Shown here piece by piece: positions 1 through 8,923 of a stretch of DNA of 29,361 bases. The DNA is from a virus, in the IMG/VR virus record IMGVR_UViG_3300010354_000419, positions 1 to 29,361 of that record; one strand, written 5' to 3'. Below the pieces are notes generated by a model. It saw only the letters and a program-made list of their open reading frames with translations. It did no database searches and had not been told where the DNA came from. A program made the translations under genes and the position numbers. Positions within the stretch are counted from its first letter, which is position 1. Every line of letters begins with the position of its first letter.

Positions 1-1782
1 CGCCTGTGGGCTGAGTGCGGTTACATCTCGGTCGATGCGGAAGCCGCGCAACTTAGACAACTCGTCATTACTGATGTATTCTGCTTCTTGGATACGGGCC
101 ATGCCTGGGCCGTAGCGCAGTTCGTCCGGTCCCTTCAGTGAGCCAGAGACGCGCAGCGCCTCGTATACATCGTCGCGGAACATGAGGGGAACCCAGCCCT
201 CACCAAGGTTTCCGACCTTAAAGCCGGCATCAATCTTCAACTGTCGAGCGTTGTTGAGTTGTATGCGCAAACCATCAGCCGCCATTTTGGCTGCCGCATC
301 CAGTTCCTCAAGGTCAGCCTGCGACCACTTCTTCTCAAGTCCTTCTGTCAGGCTGGCAGCCAGCGTTGTATTGGTGGACACGGGAGCAAATGCCTGGTTG
401 TAGTAGAACTTCAACTGCTCATCATAGTACTTAGCCTTTTGTGGGTCGGTGATACCTTGACGGATAGCCTGTATTGAACTGGCAACTGCGGCCTCAATAG
501 CAGTGAACTGGTTAACATTTCTGTTGAACGCAGCCATCTGGTCTTTGAAATCCACAAAACGGTATACGTCGTCCTTGGCAATGTTTGCTTTCAACTTAAT
601 GCCAGGAATCATGGCCTTCTTGGTCTCGGCCCAGGCGCGACCGAACTTACCTTGGAAGTTGCGAGACACCCACTGCCCACCAGCAGATGACGATGCGCGG
701 AAGAATGCTTCGTTAGCAACCTTGTTCACTGCATTAGATTCAAGGTTAGCGGAACGCAATTTTGCAATCGGCTTGCCACTAAACGGAGTCTTCAGGTAAA
801 TACCGCCAGCCAGGAGTTTGCCTGTCTCAGAACCAAGTTCCTTTGGCAGGGACTCCAAGAACTCTTTAGCGGCTTTATCGGCCACCTCTTTGGCTGCACC
901 AGTTGAAACAAACAGTTCAGATGCACCACGAACAACACCATCTCGACCATAGCGGTAGAGGTTTGAACCAAGGAATGCGCCGAAGTGATTGCCAGCAATC
1001 TTTGTCTTAAGTGCTTTGTTGATGCCACCGGCAGGGTCAGTCAGACGCTGCACAATGCGCTCGTGCCCCAAGTCATATAACTGACCAGCGGGAGAACTCT
1101 GGAACAGTTTATCAATCACCTTGCTGCTATCGATGCCATTGTTAGAAAGGGCCTTAGCCATTGGAGTGAGCATATTCTCACCATCGCGTACAGCCAAGGT
1201 AGCAATAGACTTACGAGACAGTGGTCCACCGATAGTGCCAATCCAACTTACAGGGTCAAGGGCTACGTCAAAAGCAAATGCACCAGCCCACTTAGCAAGA
1301 CGAGTACCGAAGTTATCACCTTCGTTGACACGGAACACATCGCCACCAGTGATAGCAAACTCACCTTTAAAGGAACGGAACGCTGCCTCAAATGGGTTGT
1401 ATTCTTCAAGGGCTTCTTGCGCCTCTTGGTCATCGAAAGGAATATTTGCAACATCGGCAGTAAAAGCAGTAATCGCACGGAACGGAGCAGAGAGAATACC
1501 AGTCTCCTGGCTTAACAGTTTGCTAAGCATGCCCTCTCGTTTCTTATCCTTAGGCTTGGTGCCAAGGGCATTGAGAGCCGTGGTGCTTTTCTGCACCGAG
1601 TTGATACGGTCAAGCAGGTCTTTAAACGATTGATTGGAGGCAGTGCGCACAGCAAAGTTGTTGCGCTCTTGCGTGATGCCGCCATCATTAAACAAAGATA
1701 CCGCAGATGGTGCGGCTTTCTTCTTCGTTTTCTTCCGACCCCTTGCGAGGTATTCTTGAATGAACTCGATGTCTGTTGCCAT
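1..1782 (-). CDS. Large virion protein, probable internal/ejection protein (cut by left edge)
   Basis: The frame is open for 594 codons from an ATG at 1782 to the window edge, so the C-terminus is missing. It opens MATDIEFIQEYLARGRKKTKKK, a basic N-terminus, and then carries long helical, Ala/Lys-rich sequence. The segment around residues 195-205 (FDVALDPVSW) is of a kind often seen in very large podovirus internal virion proteins. It is the last visible gene of the leftward structural block, 5 nt after the stop of the 463-aa internal virion protein. The start lies just after a GGGAG-AATAA-CTCCC hairpin that holds both the ribosome binding site and the upstream stop codon, which suggests translational coupling. 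A tape-measure or fused-enzyme protein cannot be excluded because the rest is not visible. The virion role is inferred from size, composition and position. Confidence 0.6.
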   Translation of the reverse strand, partial: MATDIEFIQEYLARGRKKTKKKAAPSAVSLFNDGGITQERNNFAVRTASNQSFKDLLDRINSVQKSTTALNALGTKPKDKKREGMLSKLLSQETGILSAPFRAITAFTADVANIPFDDQEAQEALEEYNPFEAAFRSFKGEFAITGGDVFRVNEGDNFGTRLAKWAGAFAFDVALDPVSWIGTIGGPLSRKSIATLAVRDGENMLTPMAKALSNNGIDSSKVIDKLFQSSPAGQLYDLGHERIVQRLTDPAGGINKALKTKIAGNHFGAFLGSNLYRYGRDGVVRGASELFVSTGAAKEVADKAAKEFLESLPKELGSETGKLLAGGIYLKTPFSGKPIAKLRSANLESNAVNKVANEAFFRASSSAGGQWVSRNFQGKFGRAWAETKKAMIPGIKLKANIAKDDVYRFVDFKDQMAAFNRNVNQFTAIEAAVASSIQAIRQGITDPQKAKYYDEQLKFYYNQAFAPVSTNTTLAASLTEGLEKKWSQADLEELDAAAKMAADGLRIQLNNARQLKIDAGFKVGNLGEGWVPLMFRDDVYEALRVSGSLKGPDELRYGPGMARIQEAEYISNDELSKLRGFRIDRDVTALSPQA

Positions 1783-1797
1783 GGGAGTTATTCTCCC
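1783..1797 (-). promoter_or_regulatory. Start-codon hairpin hiding the ribosome binding site
   Basis: On the minus strand GGGAG-AATAA-CTCCC lies directly before the ATG at 1782. The 5' arm contains the GGAG ribosome binding sequence and the loop contains the UAA stop of the upstream gene. Ribosomes ending the upstream gene would open the stem. Confidence 0.5.
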
Positions 1798-3179
1798 AAG
1801 TTAGGCAGTAGCAAGGTGGCCCTGTTAGGGTACATTTGGATAAACTCTTCAGGTGTAGGAGAGCCTTCGAATTGCTTAGTAATCTTCTCCATCTCCTTGT
1901 AAGCATTCTTGTCAGTTGCTTTAATGTACTTAATCTGCCATGCTGCATCTTCAGCGGCGCGGCCCTCACCAAGCAAGTTAGCCTCAGCCTCAAACAAGAA
2001 CTGGTTGCGAGCAGCATTACGCTGGTTTGCGTAGTTTGCAGCGGCCTGCTGAGCATTAGCAACACGCTGTGCGTTAATGCGGCGTTGCTGTGCAATCTGC
2101 TCTTGCTCTGCCATAGCCAACATATCCAAGAATCCTTGCGTCATACCAGCCCCCTGTAGTGCCTGTGCGGAAGCAATATCGTAAATATTGCGCGCCTCAG
2201 AACCTGTTGCGGCGGCCAAGTAGTTAGCAAGGTTTTGACCCTCGGACGGAACTGTCTGTGCGGCGGTTGCCATTTGACCAGCAACTGGTGCAAGACCAGC
2301 CGTAGGTGAACCCTCCGCAACAACAGGAGCGCTGGCTTGTGCGCCAAGGCGGTTGTACAGGTTCTCAATGTCTGCAGCAAGGTTAGTCCCACCACGCTCA
2401 ACGGCTTGGCCTGAGCGGGCGCGGGCAGCAGAGACACCACTAAACAGTTGATTTAATGCCTGTGCACGGTTAGTGCCATACTGGTTCAAGGTGGCCCAGT
2501 AGTCGCGAAGAATCTGCATCTCTTGTTCACCAAGAGCCGAAGCAGCGCCGCCACCACCGCCACCGCCACCGGCTGGGTTGTACTTATCCCAAAGTGCGGC
2601 ATAATCTTCAATACTCATACGGTTGTCTGGAGGCATAGGAATGGCTCCCTCAACCATCTTGTTAGTGTCTTCATCAAAGTACTCGAATAGGGCGCCACCA
2701 AGACCACCAATTCCAGCACCAATAAGTGTTGCTCCAGGAAGTGGTATAAAGGACCCAATGGTTCCACCAACACCTGCGCCCCTTGCAATGTTTCCAAGAT
2801 AGTCTCGCACACCACCAGTGTCTCCGTTTTCCCCTTGAATTAAACCACCAGCCATCAATCCAGCGCCAACTGGACCAGCCCATTTAAGTAAACCAGGGTT
2901 TTTTGGCATAAACTTGGCAAACCTACCAGCAGAGGCAGCGGCCTCAGCGGCTGGTGTCAATGTTCCAGTAACGGTAGCAGCCGTCTGTGGAATAGCAGTA
3001 GACGTAGGCTGTAGAGCGCTTATAACTGCCGGCAGTCCTGGCGGCATATAACGAACCGGCAATCCAGGCGGTGTGTAAGGAACTGGAGGACCAGGTGGTG
3101 TGTACCGAACTGGTAGTCCAGGCGGTACATACGGAACTGGCAAGTACGGGGACGAGCCCCAAATGTTTGCGTCTGACAT
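1788..3179 (-). CDS. Internal virion (DNA ejection) protein with Pro-rich repeats and Gly-rich membrane-active segment
   Basis: A 463-aa protein. Residues 12-50 are four 9-residue repeats of the form Y-x-P-P-G-(L/P)-P-V-(R/P). Residues about 95-165 are Gly/Ala-rich and hydrophobic with GxxxG patterns (for example VGAGLMAGGL and GAGIGGLGGAL), as in proteins that insert in membranes during DNA ejection. A run of eight glycines follows near residues 202-209 as a linker. The C-terminal half is Ala/Gln/Arg-rich helix with probable coiled coil. Its ATG overlaps the stop of the upstream 326-aa gene (TAATG). Composition and neighbours fit podovirus internal core or pilot proteins; no enzyme motif is seen. 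The role is inferred. Confidence 0.6.
   Translation of the reverse strand: MSDANIWGSSPYLPVPYVPPGLPVRYTPPGPPVPYTPPGLPVRYMPPGLPAVISALQPTSTAIPQTAATVTGTLTPAAEAAASAGRFAKFMPKNPGLLKWAGPVGAGLMAGGLIQGENGDTGGVRDYLGNIARGAGVGGTIGSFIPLPGATLIGAGIGGLGGALFEYFDEDTNKMVEGAIPMPPDNRMSIEDYAALWDKYNPAGGGGGGGGAASALGEQEMQILRDYWATLNQYGTNRAQALNQLFSGVSAARARSGQAVERGGTNLAADIENLYNRLGAQASAPVVAEGSPTAGLAPVAGQMATAAQTVPSEGQNLANYLAAATGSEARNIYDIASAQALQGAGMTQGFLDMLAMAEQEQIAQQRRINAQRVANAQQAAANYANQRNAARNQFLFEAEANLLGEGRAAEDAAWQIKYIKATDKNAYKEMEKITKQFEGSPTPEEFIQMYPNRATLLLPNLGE
3040..3147 (-). repeat. Four 27-bp tandem repeats inside a coding region
   Basis: Four in-frame 27-bp units start at 3040, 3067, 3094 and 3121 and encode 9-residue proline-rich repeats at the N-terminus of the internal virion protein. 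The units differ mostly by substitutions. Confidence 0.8.
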
Positions 3180-4159
3180 TATCCTCTACCTCCCAATGGT
3201 GAGCCTTGAATAAGTTTAGCCAAATCTGCGTTCGAAAGTGCGGCAACTTGTAGTGCGCGCCAGTCATCAAGGTCGGTGCGCTTACGACGTCCAGTATCCA
3301 TGACGGATTGTTCATCACGCAAGAACTGTTCAAGGGCTGCTGAACGTGCAGCCTCAGCAGACAGGGCACCAGCGGCACCAGTACCATACACTTGGTCGAG
3401 AGCGGCACCAAGTAGGGCTGGTGAAGTGCCAAGACCAAGGCCGGCCATAGCGGCACCGACATCCACAGCCTGCCCAGCAGCCTGACGCCTTGCGGCACGA
3501 CGCTGCTCAGCGGCCTGCAAAAGTGCAGCGCGGCGAGCAAGACGTGCATTTGCCATAGCCTGCTCTTCCTCGGTTCGCGCACGGCTCAACTGTTCTTGAT
3601 ACCAACGCTCAAGTTCTGGAGGAAGACTTGGAAGGGCCTTTCCAGTGTTTGGGTCAATCTTGGTTTTTCCACCCTTGCCACCTGCACCACCATAACCAGC
3701 ACCAGTGCCAACCTTGCTTCCGCCACTCCAGGTTTCTGCTGACCTTATACCAGTATAGGCCTTAGCGTTTTGATTAGCGGCTGGTTTCTGAATAGATGCT
3801 GAAACAAACGGAGAGTTGCGCTGACGCTGACCTGTAGTTCTATTGATAAAAACTTGTGCCATTGGGTCATAGTACCACTGCCCAGCCTGGGAAGTCCCCA
3901 TTTGAGCCTGTGGCGCAACCATACCATTGGTTGGATAATGCGGACTGCTTATTCCGCTGTAATTCCGTGGGTATGCGGATGATACTGTAGTTGTACGAGG
4001 GGCGCCACCAGTCATCAAGGTTCCCTGCATACCAGCATTCTGCATTGCACGAACATCTGCAGCCGAGGGCTGGTATGTGCTACCGCCAGCAGAACGGCGC
4101 ATAGCCTCTTGGCGCTGTCTTTCCTGCTGGTCTGCAGTCTGTGTTGGTTTCGGTGCCAT
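3179..4159 (-). CDS. Probable internal virion protein, disordered N-terminus and Ala-rich coiled coil
   Basis: A 326-aa protein. The first about 165 residues are polar and low in complexity (Gln, Ser, Thr, Gly), with a Gly/Lys-rich stretch near 150-165. Residues about 185-235 are a highly charged Ala/Arg/Gln helix that looks like a coiled coil, and a small hydrophobic Gly/Ala/Leu stretch follows. The start is supported by an AGGAG site 6 nt upstream, which forms the end of the leftward promoter-like element at 4166-4192. It is followed by the 463-aa ejection-type protein with stop/start overlap. I do not recognise the family; the virion role rests on position and composition. Confidence 0.55.
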   Translation of the reverse strand: MAPKPTQTADQQERQRQEAMRRSAGGSTYQPSAADVRAMQNAGMQGTLMTGGAPRTTTVSSAYPRNYSGISSPHYPTNGMVAPQAQMGTSQAGQWYYDPMAQVFINRTTGQRQRNSPFVSASIQKPAANQNAKAYTGIRSAETWSGGSKVGTGAGYGGAGGKGGKTKIDPNTGKALPSLPPELERWYQEQLSRARTEEEQAMANARLARRAALLQAAEQRRAARRQAAGQAVDVGAAMAGLGLGTSPALLGAALDQVYGTGAAGALSAEAARSAALEQFLRDEQSVMDTGRRKRTDLDDWRALQVAALSNADLAKLIQGSPLGGRG

Positions 4160-4165
4160 ATCAAT

Positions 4166-4192
4166 CTCCTACTAAAAGCCTCAAGTGGGGAA
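4166..4192 (-). promoter_or_regulatory. Leftward late promoter-like element, copy 1
   Basis: The minus strand reads TTCCCCACT-TGA-GGCTTTTAGTAGGAG and runs directly into the ribosome binding site of the 326-aa gene. It matches TCCCCACT-N3-GGCT shared by five sites in the window and fills the gap after the tail gene stop. Confidence 0.6.
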
Positions 4193-7075
4193 CTACTGGT
4201 CGCCAATCCGAGGGGTATTGCCCGTAATCCAGAACGAGGCGGACTGGAGTTGGACATATCCGGTAAAGGTAACGGTGGCCGAGCACATGGCCTGAGGGCC
4301 AATACCGGCATTAACCATAAACTCCCCAATGATTCCTTTATTGCTAAAGGCTCGGTTAAGGGTGGTGGTATACTGAACATCTGGCAGGCTTACCGCTCCT
4401 GGAACATTCAAGGCACCAGTTGATTGGACCTTGACGGTCCCCACAGTGCAACTGGTGGGGGTTGAGAAGGTCATGCCGAACTTGTGCCAGTTGGTGCGAA
4501 GGTGGCTGGCGGCATCTCCTGCCGTAAGTGTGGACACGGTAATGGTAAGAGGAGAGTTATCGTAAGTAGCGCGCTCAGTGTCGGGGGCATATGCGCACAT
4601 TCGGCACACCTTCCCACCCATCACGAAGAACAGTTCTTGCCCAGCCCCAATCATTGAACTGATAGAGGTAGGAACATTCACCTCGGTCCAGCATGCGGTA
4701 CCACTGCGTCCATCAGGAGAAGACTCCATCATAGTCAAGCACAGCAGGCGACCGTCTCTCCAGATGAACAGGTTCTTACCAAGTTCTGCGGCATGGTCAT
4801 CATCGGTAGCACCCTTTGGTTGCAGTGGGCCATAGCGGTCCAAGCGGTCGCATTCTTTGCCGTTAGTGTACCAGATACCACCGAGGCGGTCAATGAATAC
4901 AACGACGCCAGCATCAGACCATGTGGTTGAGTACGCCTTATAAGTATTGGCTGTGCGCTTAGGTGCGCCAAGTCCACCACGAACCAGTTCAATACGGACG
5001 GCGTTAGGGTCGCTGGCCTCACCATACTGAATGAGGCGTTCAATCTTTCCGCGAATGCGGTACACACCGTCGTTCTGTGAGCCAGCCGTAGTGATAGCAA
5101 TCAAAGTGTCATCGAGCGTATGCAGTCCCACAACCTGCACATCGGTCTTGCCGACATTCAACACACCACGAGGGTCATACATGTCCAAGTCTGCGCCTGT
5201 GCTGAAGTACACAGCGCTGCGATGCGGACCAGTGTTCGAGTCATTGAGTAGGTGAGTGGCAGTGTTCAAGTTGGTCACTGCCTTAAGTTGCATTCCAGCC
5301 ACATCAGAGGTAACCCAAATGTCGGTCCAGGAGTTAGGAATGGTTTGATACTCACCAACATAGTTCAAATAATCGTAGCACACGGCGCGTCCAACCGGCG
5401 AGACGGCGGTTCCAGAAGCGGCGGCGGATGCAACGGTTGCACCGCTGGCATATTCAAACACCGTAGCCGATACAATCTTGTTGATAACGTGTAGGCCGTT
5501 AAGTGCAGCATCGACGCCGGCGATGTATACAGTATCGCCCTCCAAGAAGTGGTGGTTGCCTTGGGTCGTAATGATTGCCTTGGTTCCATTGGCCTCTTTA
5601 TTGGTTACGTTAACCACTGGTCTACCGTATGGTGATACTGCCGTACCGGTCGCAGCAGCAGATGCAATTGTGGCCGCACTGGCAAACTCAAACACTGTGC
5701 CAGATACAATGTTATTGATAACATGTAGTCCGTTTAATGCTGCGTCTACGCTGTCGAGATACACCGTATCTCCTTGTACGAAGTTGTGGTTCGTAGAGGT
5801 TGTAATGATTGCTTTAGTGCCGTTGGCTTCCTTGTTGCTTACGTTAACTGGCGCTGGCGACGTATCTGGTTTGGTTGTATTTACCGAAAATGTATAGGTT
5901 GTTGGAGAAGCGTTAACCTCAAATGTGCCGTTGTACTGAGCACCAAGGCGAGAAATCTCAACCGTCTCACCCTCCAAGAATCCGTGTTCCTCAATGGTAG
6001 TAAAGGTGGCCACGCCGCTTGTAATGTTGTAGTTTACAATCGTGCCAACCATGTTCGAGTCATTCTTGAAGTAAGCAACGTTTCCGTCATGGATGTAGAT
6101 GACTCGGGAGAAAGACGGAATCTCGGCAGGCCAGTTAATCTGGTACTCATCGTTAGCGAACTCGTTCACACCAGACACGCTGGAAAGGAACACCTCTGTC
6201 TTGGTGGGCACATCGATAGCAAGGTCTGAGCGCCACTCAATATCTCCGAGCATGAGCATTCCCTGATGGTATACACCAGTGTTGCTGCGCGGGACGATGC
6301 CGGTGCCAGGGAGCAAAGCAGCATCGGCATCCAAGTACAGGTACGGATGCATGGCCCTGTATGGAGATGTGTCGGTGAACCAGTTTGGCACAGACACATA
6401 GGTGTCATCTCCAACAAATGCCTTGATGAAATCACCCTCCTCTTTATCGTGTAGGGGGATGCGTCGGGCGTTGGGGAATGTGATGGCCTTGCATGAGTCA
6501 TTGGTAGTGTCCACAAACACAATGACAACCTGCTGTCCGGCCCCATCAGCGGCACCGTTCAAGGTCGTGCTGTTGAGCACCACTGCACTCGTGCTTGTCA
6601 GCGCAAACGCTGGCGTGCTGTCCTTACTCGGATTATCAGCATCGGCAGGGTCGGGAGTGGTGGCGTACTTGTAGGTTTGAAGCGGGATAGTGCAGATGAA
6701 CTTGTAGTCAGTGTTTGACTGGATATTGATGGTCGAGCCAGAGGCATCTTTGTTTTCTGCTGTCGTAAGTTGTGTCCACGATATGGCATTAGCGACAGTG
6801 TATGCAGAGGTGACGGCAGGAGACTTTGCCCACCAGATAGTACCGTTAGTCTTGATGGCAATCAGGTAGGTTCCAGTTGTAGCGACAAGTGGATACACGG
6901 CTCGCACACCAGTGAAGGATGAGCCGACAGTCTGCATTGGCCATTGGCTCTCGAAGTTCAACTCAGAAGTTGGGATGATGCCCTTAAGTTGTGCCCATTG
7001 GCGCGCACTGAAGTCATCTGGAATAGTAGATTCCTGGATGCCTCCTGAGAAGTCGTTGATGGTAACTTTTTTCAC
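4193..7075 (-). CDS. Tail nozzle-like / tail tubular protein B-like protein with repeated beta domains
   Basis: A 960-aa protein starting at GTG (7075), 8 nt after a GGAGG site. It follows the adaptor gene by 12 nt, the place of gp12-type nozzle proteins in podoviruses. The N-terminus (MKKVTINDFSGGIQES) has the look of phage tail proteins beginning with an FxGG segment. Residues 410-487 and 488-565 are near-identical 78-residue repeats (each starting VNV(S/T)NKEANGTKAI), preceded by a diverged copy at about 349-409. These are probably beta-sandwich or oligonucleotide/oligosaccharide-type inserts. The remainder is Thr/Ser/Gly-rich beta sequence with propeller-like stretches. The specific nozzle assignment is inferred from size and gene order. 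Confidence 0.65.
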   Translation of the reverse strand: MKKVTINDFSGGIQESTIPDDFSARQWAQLKGIIPTSELNFESQWPMQTVGSSFTGVRAVYPLVATTGTYLIAIKTNGTIWWAKSPAVTSAYTVANAISWTQLTTAENKDASGSTINIQSNTDYKFICTIPLQTYKYATTPDPADADNPSKDSTPAFALTSTSAVVLNSTTLNGAADGAGQQVVIVFVDTTNDSCKAITFPNARRIPLHDKEEGDFIKAFVGDDTYVSVPNWFTDTSPYRAMHPYLYLDADAALLPGTGIVPRSNTGVYHQGMLMLGDIEWRSDLAIDVPTKTEVFLSSVSGVNEFANDEYQINWPAEIPSFSRVIYIHDGNVAYFKNDSNMVGTIVNYNITSGVATFTTIEEHGFLEGETVEISRLGAQYNGTFEVNASPTTYTFSVNTTKPDTSPAPVNVSNKEANGTKAIITTSTNHNFVQGDTVYLDSVDAALNGLHVINNIVSGTVFEFASAATIASAAATGTAVSPYGRPVVNVTNKEANGTKAIITTQGNHHFLEGDTVYIAGVDAALNGLHVINKIVSATVFEYASGATVASAAASGTAVSPVGRAVCYDYLNYVGEYQTIPNSWTDIWVTSDVAGMQLKAVTNLNTATHLLNDSNTGPHRSAVYFSTGADLDMYDPRGVLNVGKTDVQVVGLHTLDDTLIAITTAGSQNDGVYRIRGKIERLIQYGEASDPNAVRIELVRGGLGAPKRTANTYKAYSTTWSDAGVVVFIDRLGGIWYTNGKECDRLDRYGPLQPKGATDDDHAAELGKNLFIWRDGRLLCLTMMESSPDGRSGTACWTEVNVPTSISSMIGAGQELFFVMGGKVCRMCAYAPDTERATYDNSPLTITVSTLTAGDAASHLRTNWHKFGMTFSTPTSCTVGTVKVQSTGALNVPGAVSLPDVQYTTTLNRAFSNKGIIGEFMVNAGIGPQAMCSATVTFTGYVQLQSASFWITGNTPRIGDQ
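5381..5848 (-). repeat. 234-bp in-frame tandem duplication in the tail gene
   Basis: Units 5381-5614 and 5615-5848 encode two 78-residue copies of the same domain in the nozzle-like protein, with about 80% identical residues by eye. A third, more diverged copy lies upstream in the gene. Confidence 0.85.
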
Positions 7076-7087
7076 GCTACCCTCCTA

Positions 7088-7750
7088 CTACTCTGGCCTG
7101 AACCAGGGGAAGTACTTCCTCGTGTTAAGCCCATTCTCACCAAGTTGGAAGGTGCGGGAGTCGTGGTCAAGTTCATACAGGTCGTACATGCCGGCCAGAA
7201 GAACGCCGTACTCATTCAAGAAGGTCTCTGCACGCTGAGTGTCATCTGACAAGAACTGCAGCACCTTGACAGCGGCGCGATAGGCGAGCATCACATGGAA
7301 CTGCTCATCGAACGAGGGGACATCCGTGTTCGTGGCAAGGTTCACATTGGTGCGAGTGTAGCGAATCTTTACCGTCAAGTCGGTACGCTGTTCTGGAGTG
7401 AAACGGAACACACCAGAGAAGTTCACATCGTAAGAAACCTTAGGGTCGTCGTTCTCGATGTGGTCAAGTTCAGGCACCTGAGACATTTCCTCAACCTGTC
7501 CGTTGTCATTAATCAGGTACGCAGACAGGACACGACGGGTGCCGTTAGTCAAGTTAATCGTGTGAATGCCGGCAACGGGGGCAGGCACCAGCCCAGAGTG
7601 TGTCTGTTCCAGCCAGTCCCAGTCCCGCTCGCGGGCAACCTCATTATACGCCTCGTTAACCCAGGTGTTGATGAGGGTGTCTGAAACCACATCGCTGGAA
7701 TACACGCCGGTTAGGTCCCGTACATGTTGCCGAAGTGCAGAAAGGTTCAT
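7088..7750 (-). CDS. Head-tail adaptor protein (SU10 adaptor / gp11-like)
   Basis: A 220-aa protein. The N-terminal helix MNLSALRQHVRDLTGVYS and the following WVNEAYNEVARERDWDW segment are typical of podovirus adaptor proteins that dock on the portal, known from phage SU10 and T7 gp11. A middle beta region (about residues 65-135) and C-terminal helices (about 150-195, with RAAVKVLQFLSDD) follow. Size and position between capsid and nozzle-like gene fit. A leftward promoter-like element (7766-7792) and a capsid terminator lie upstream, so the tail block is probably transcribed on its own. Confidence in a connector role is good; the exact family is inferred. Confidence 0.75.
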   Translation of the reverse strand: MNLSALRQHVRDLTGVYSSDVVSDTLINTWVNEAYNEVARERDWDWLEQTHSGLVPAPVAGIHTINLTNGTRRVLSAYLINDNGQVEEMSQVPELDHIENDDPKVSYDVNFSGVFRFTPEQRTDLTVKIRYTRTNVNLATNTDVPSFDEQFHVMLAYRAAVKVLQFLSDDTQRAETFLNEYGVLLAGMYDLYELDHDSRTFQLGENGLNTRKYFPWFRPE

Positions 7751-7765
7751 ATATTCTCCGTGTAG

Positions 7766-7792
7766 TCCTCACTTAGAGCCGTGAGTGGGGAA
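7766..7792 (-). promoter_or_regulatory. Leftward late promoter-like element, copy 2
   Basis: The minus strand reads TTCCCCACT-CAC-GGCTCTAAGTGAGGAC. It is preceded by the capsid terminator and followed by the adaptor gene about 15 nt later, with a separate GGAG site. It carries the fully conserved TCCCCACT-N3-GGCT core. Confidence 0.6.
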
Positions 7793-7812
7793 CTTGTCCC
7801 CATAAAGGCTAA

Positions 7813-7841
7813 GGCCCCCGCCCCACTGGGGAGCGGAGGCC
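7813..7841 (-). terminator. Hairpin terminator after the capsid gene
   Basis: On the minus strand GGCCTCCGCTCC and GGGGCGGGGGCC pair as a 12-bp stem (two G-U pairs) around a CCAGT loop, followed by TTAGCCTTTAT. It starts 25 nt after the capsid stop. It probably ends the scaffold-capsid transcript before the next leftward promoter-like element. Confidence 0.75.
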
Positions 7842-7866
7842 GTTGCCTTCCGAGGTTCTACTAAGA

Positions 7867-8859
7867 TTAGTAGGTGCGGATGAGGACGCCGTTCGCGCGA
7901 CGCTCGGTGGTCCCGAAAGTGAGGGACGAAGCGAGCGGTACGACGGTGTCGAGGGTGCCTTCGAGAGGCTGTGCTGGGAACGCCTTCATGAACTCACCTG
8001 AGCAGTATGCGAAGCGCAGGCTGTCGGTGTTCAAGAAGTAGGCGCGGTCGTCAGCGCAATCTGGGTCGAGGCGGACTTCCAAGTCCCCGAACTTCACCGA
8101 GGTGAAGCGGGTCTGGGCCTGGCCACCCTGCAGCAACTGGTACTGCCCCTTCTCGACGAGGTAAGCCTCGAACTCTTCGTAGACATCGAAGCCCACGATT
8201 GCGACGTTTGGACGCTTGCGTGAGTTCTTGTAGATGTCGTTGGTCACCGTGCGGAACGCAGCCACCACGTCAGCGGCGGAGTCTGCGATTTCGAAGCGGC
8301 TTGAAGCCCAGTAGGACTTACCAGCAGAGTTCGGGTTGATGCCACCAACTGGAGTCCAGTCGGCGTTGGAACCATCGAAGTAGGAGTCCGAAGAAGCGTT
8401 GCCGAAGACCATGTCCAACGGCATGAGGTTGCCGGTTTCGAAGTCTGCGGTGTTCTTGTGGAGTTCTGCCACGATGAAGTCACCATGGTCTGCGGAAGCA
8501 GCCTTGACGTATTCCTCGACCAGGTTCACGATTTGCTCGGGACCAGAGTTCTGGAGAATGTCGCGGTGCTTGACGCGGAACGGGGTGATGATGGTGTCGG
8601 CCCATTCGTACACGGCGGAACCGAGGATGTCGGACGACACAGAAGTGCTGTGCGTGCCCGAAGCGTCGGTGTAGCCGGTAGCGGACAGGTTGGCCGCGCG
8701 TAGCGGAACAACCAGGCCACGGCCTGTGTTGGACTTAGCCTGTCCCTTGAAAAGGTCCAGAACTGGATGTGCTTTGAGCACGTTGTCCACCAACTGCTTC
8801 TCGTACTTTTGAAGCGTGCTGGTGAAAAGTTGGGTGAAGTTGTTGTCACCGAGTGCCAT
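7867..8859 (-). CDS. Major capsid protein
   Basis: A 330-aa protein with a near-perfect ribosome binding site (AGGAGGT) 7 nt before the ATG, the strongest in the window and as expected for the most abundant virion protein. It follows the scaffold gene. The N-terminal region (DNVLKAHPVLDLFKG) and the following strand GRGLVVPLRAA fit HK97-fold coat proteins of P22-like or related short-tailed phages. The segment about residues 215-250 (RPNVAIVGFDVYEEFEAYL) is typical of the capsid A-domain region. A hairpin terminator lies directly downstream. Assignment rests on motif look, length and gene order. Confidence 0.85.
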   Translation of the reverse strand: MALGDNNFTQLFTSTLQKYEKQLVDNVLKAHPVLDLFKGQAKSNTGRGLVVPLRAANLSATGYTDASGTHSTSVSSDILGSAVYEWADTIITPFRVKHRDILQNSGPEQIVNLVEEYVKAASADHGDFIVAELHKNTADFETGNLMPLDMVFGNASSDSYFDGSNADWTPVGGINPNSAGKSYWASSRFEIADSAADVVAAFRTVTNDIYKNSRKRPNVAIVGFDVYEEFEAYLVEKGQYQLLQGGQAQTRFTSVKFGDLEVRLDPDCADDRAYFLNTDSLRFAYCSGEFMKAFPAQPLEGTLDTVVPLASSLTFGTTERRANGVLIRTY

Positions 8860-8923
8860 GATGTTTACCTCCTGAGGTTGTTAAATATGGCTCAATACTG
8901 GTCTGTCCGTCAGGAGATTATCA

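Noticed and set aside
792-1633. Open frames on the other frames inside the large virion gene
   Set aside because: They are shadows of the 594-codon frame, with no ribosome binding sites and unlike protein composition.
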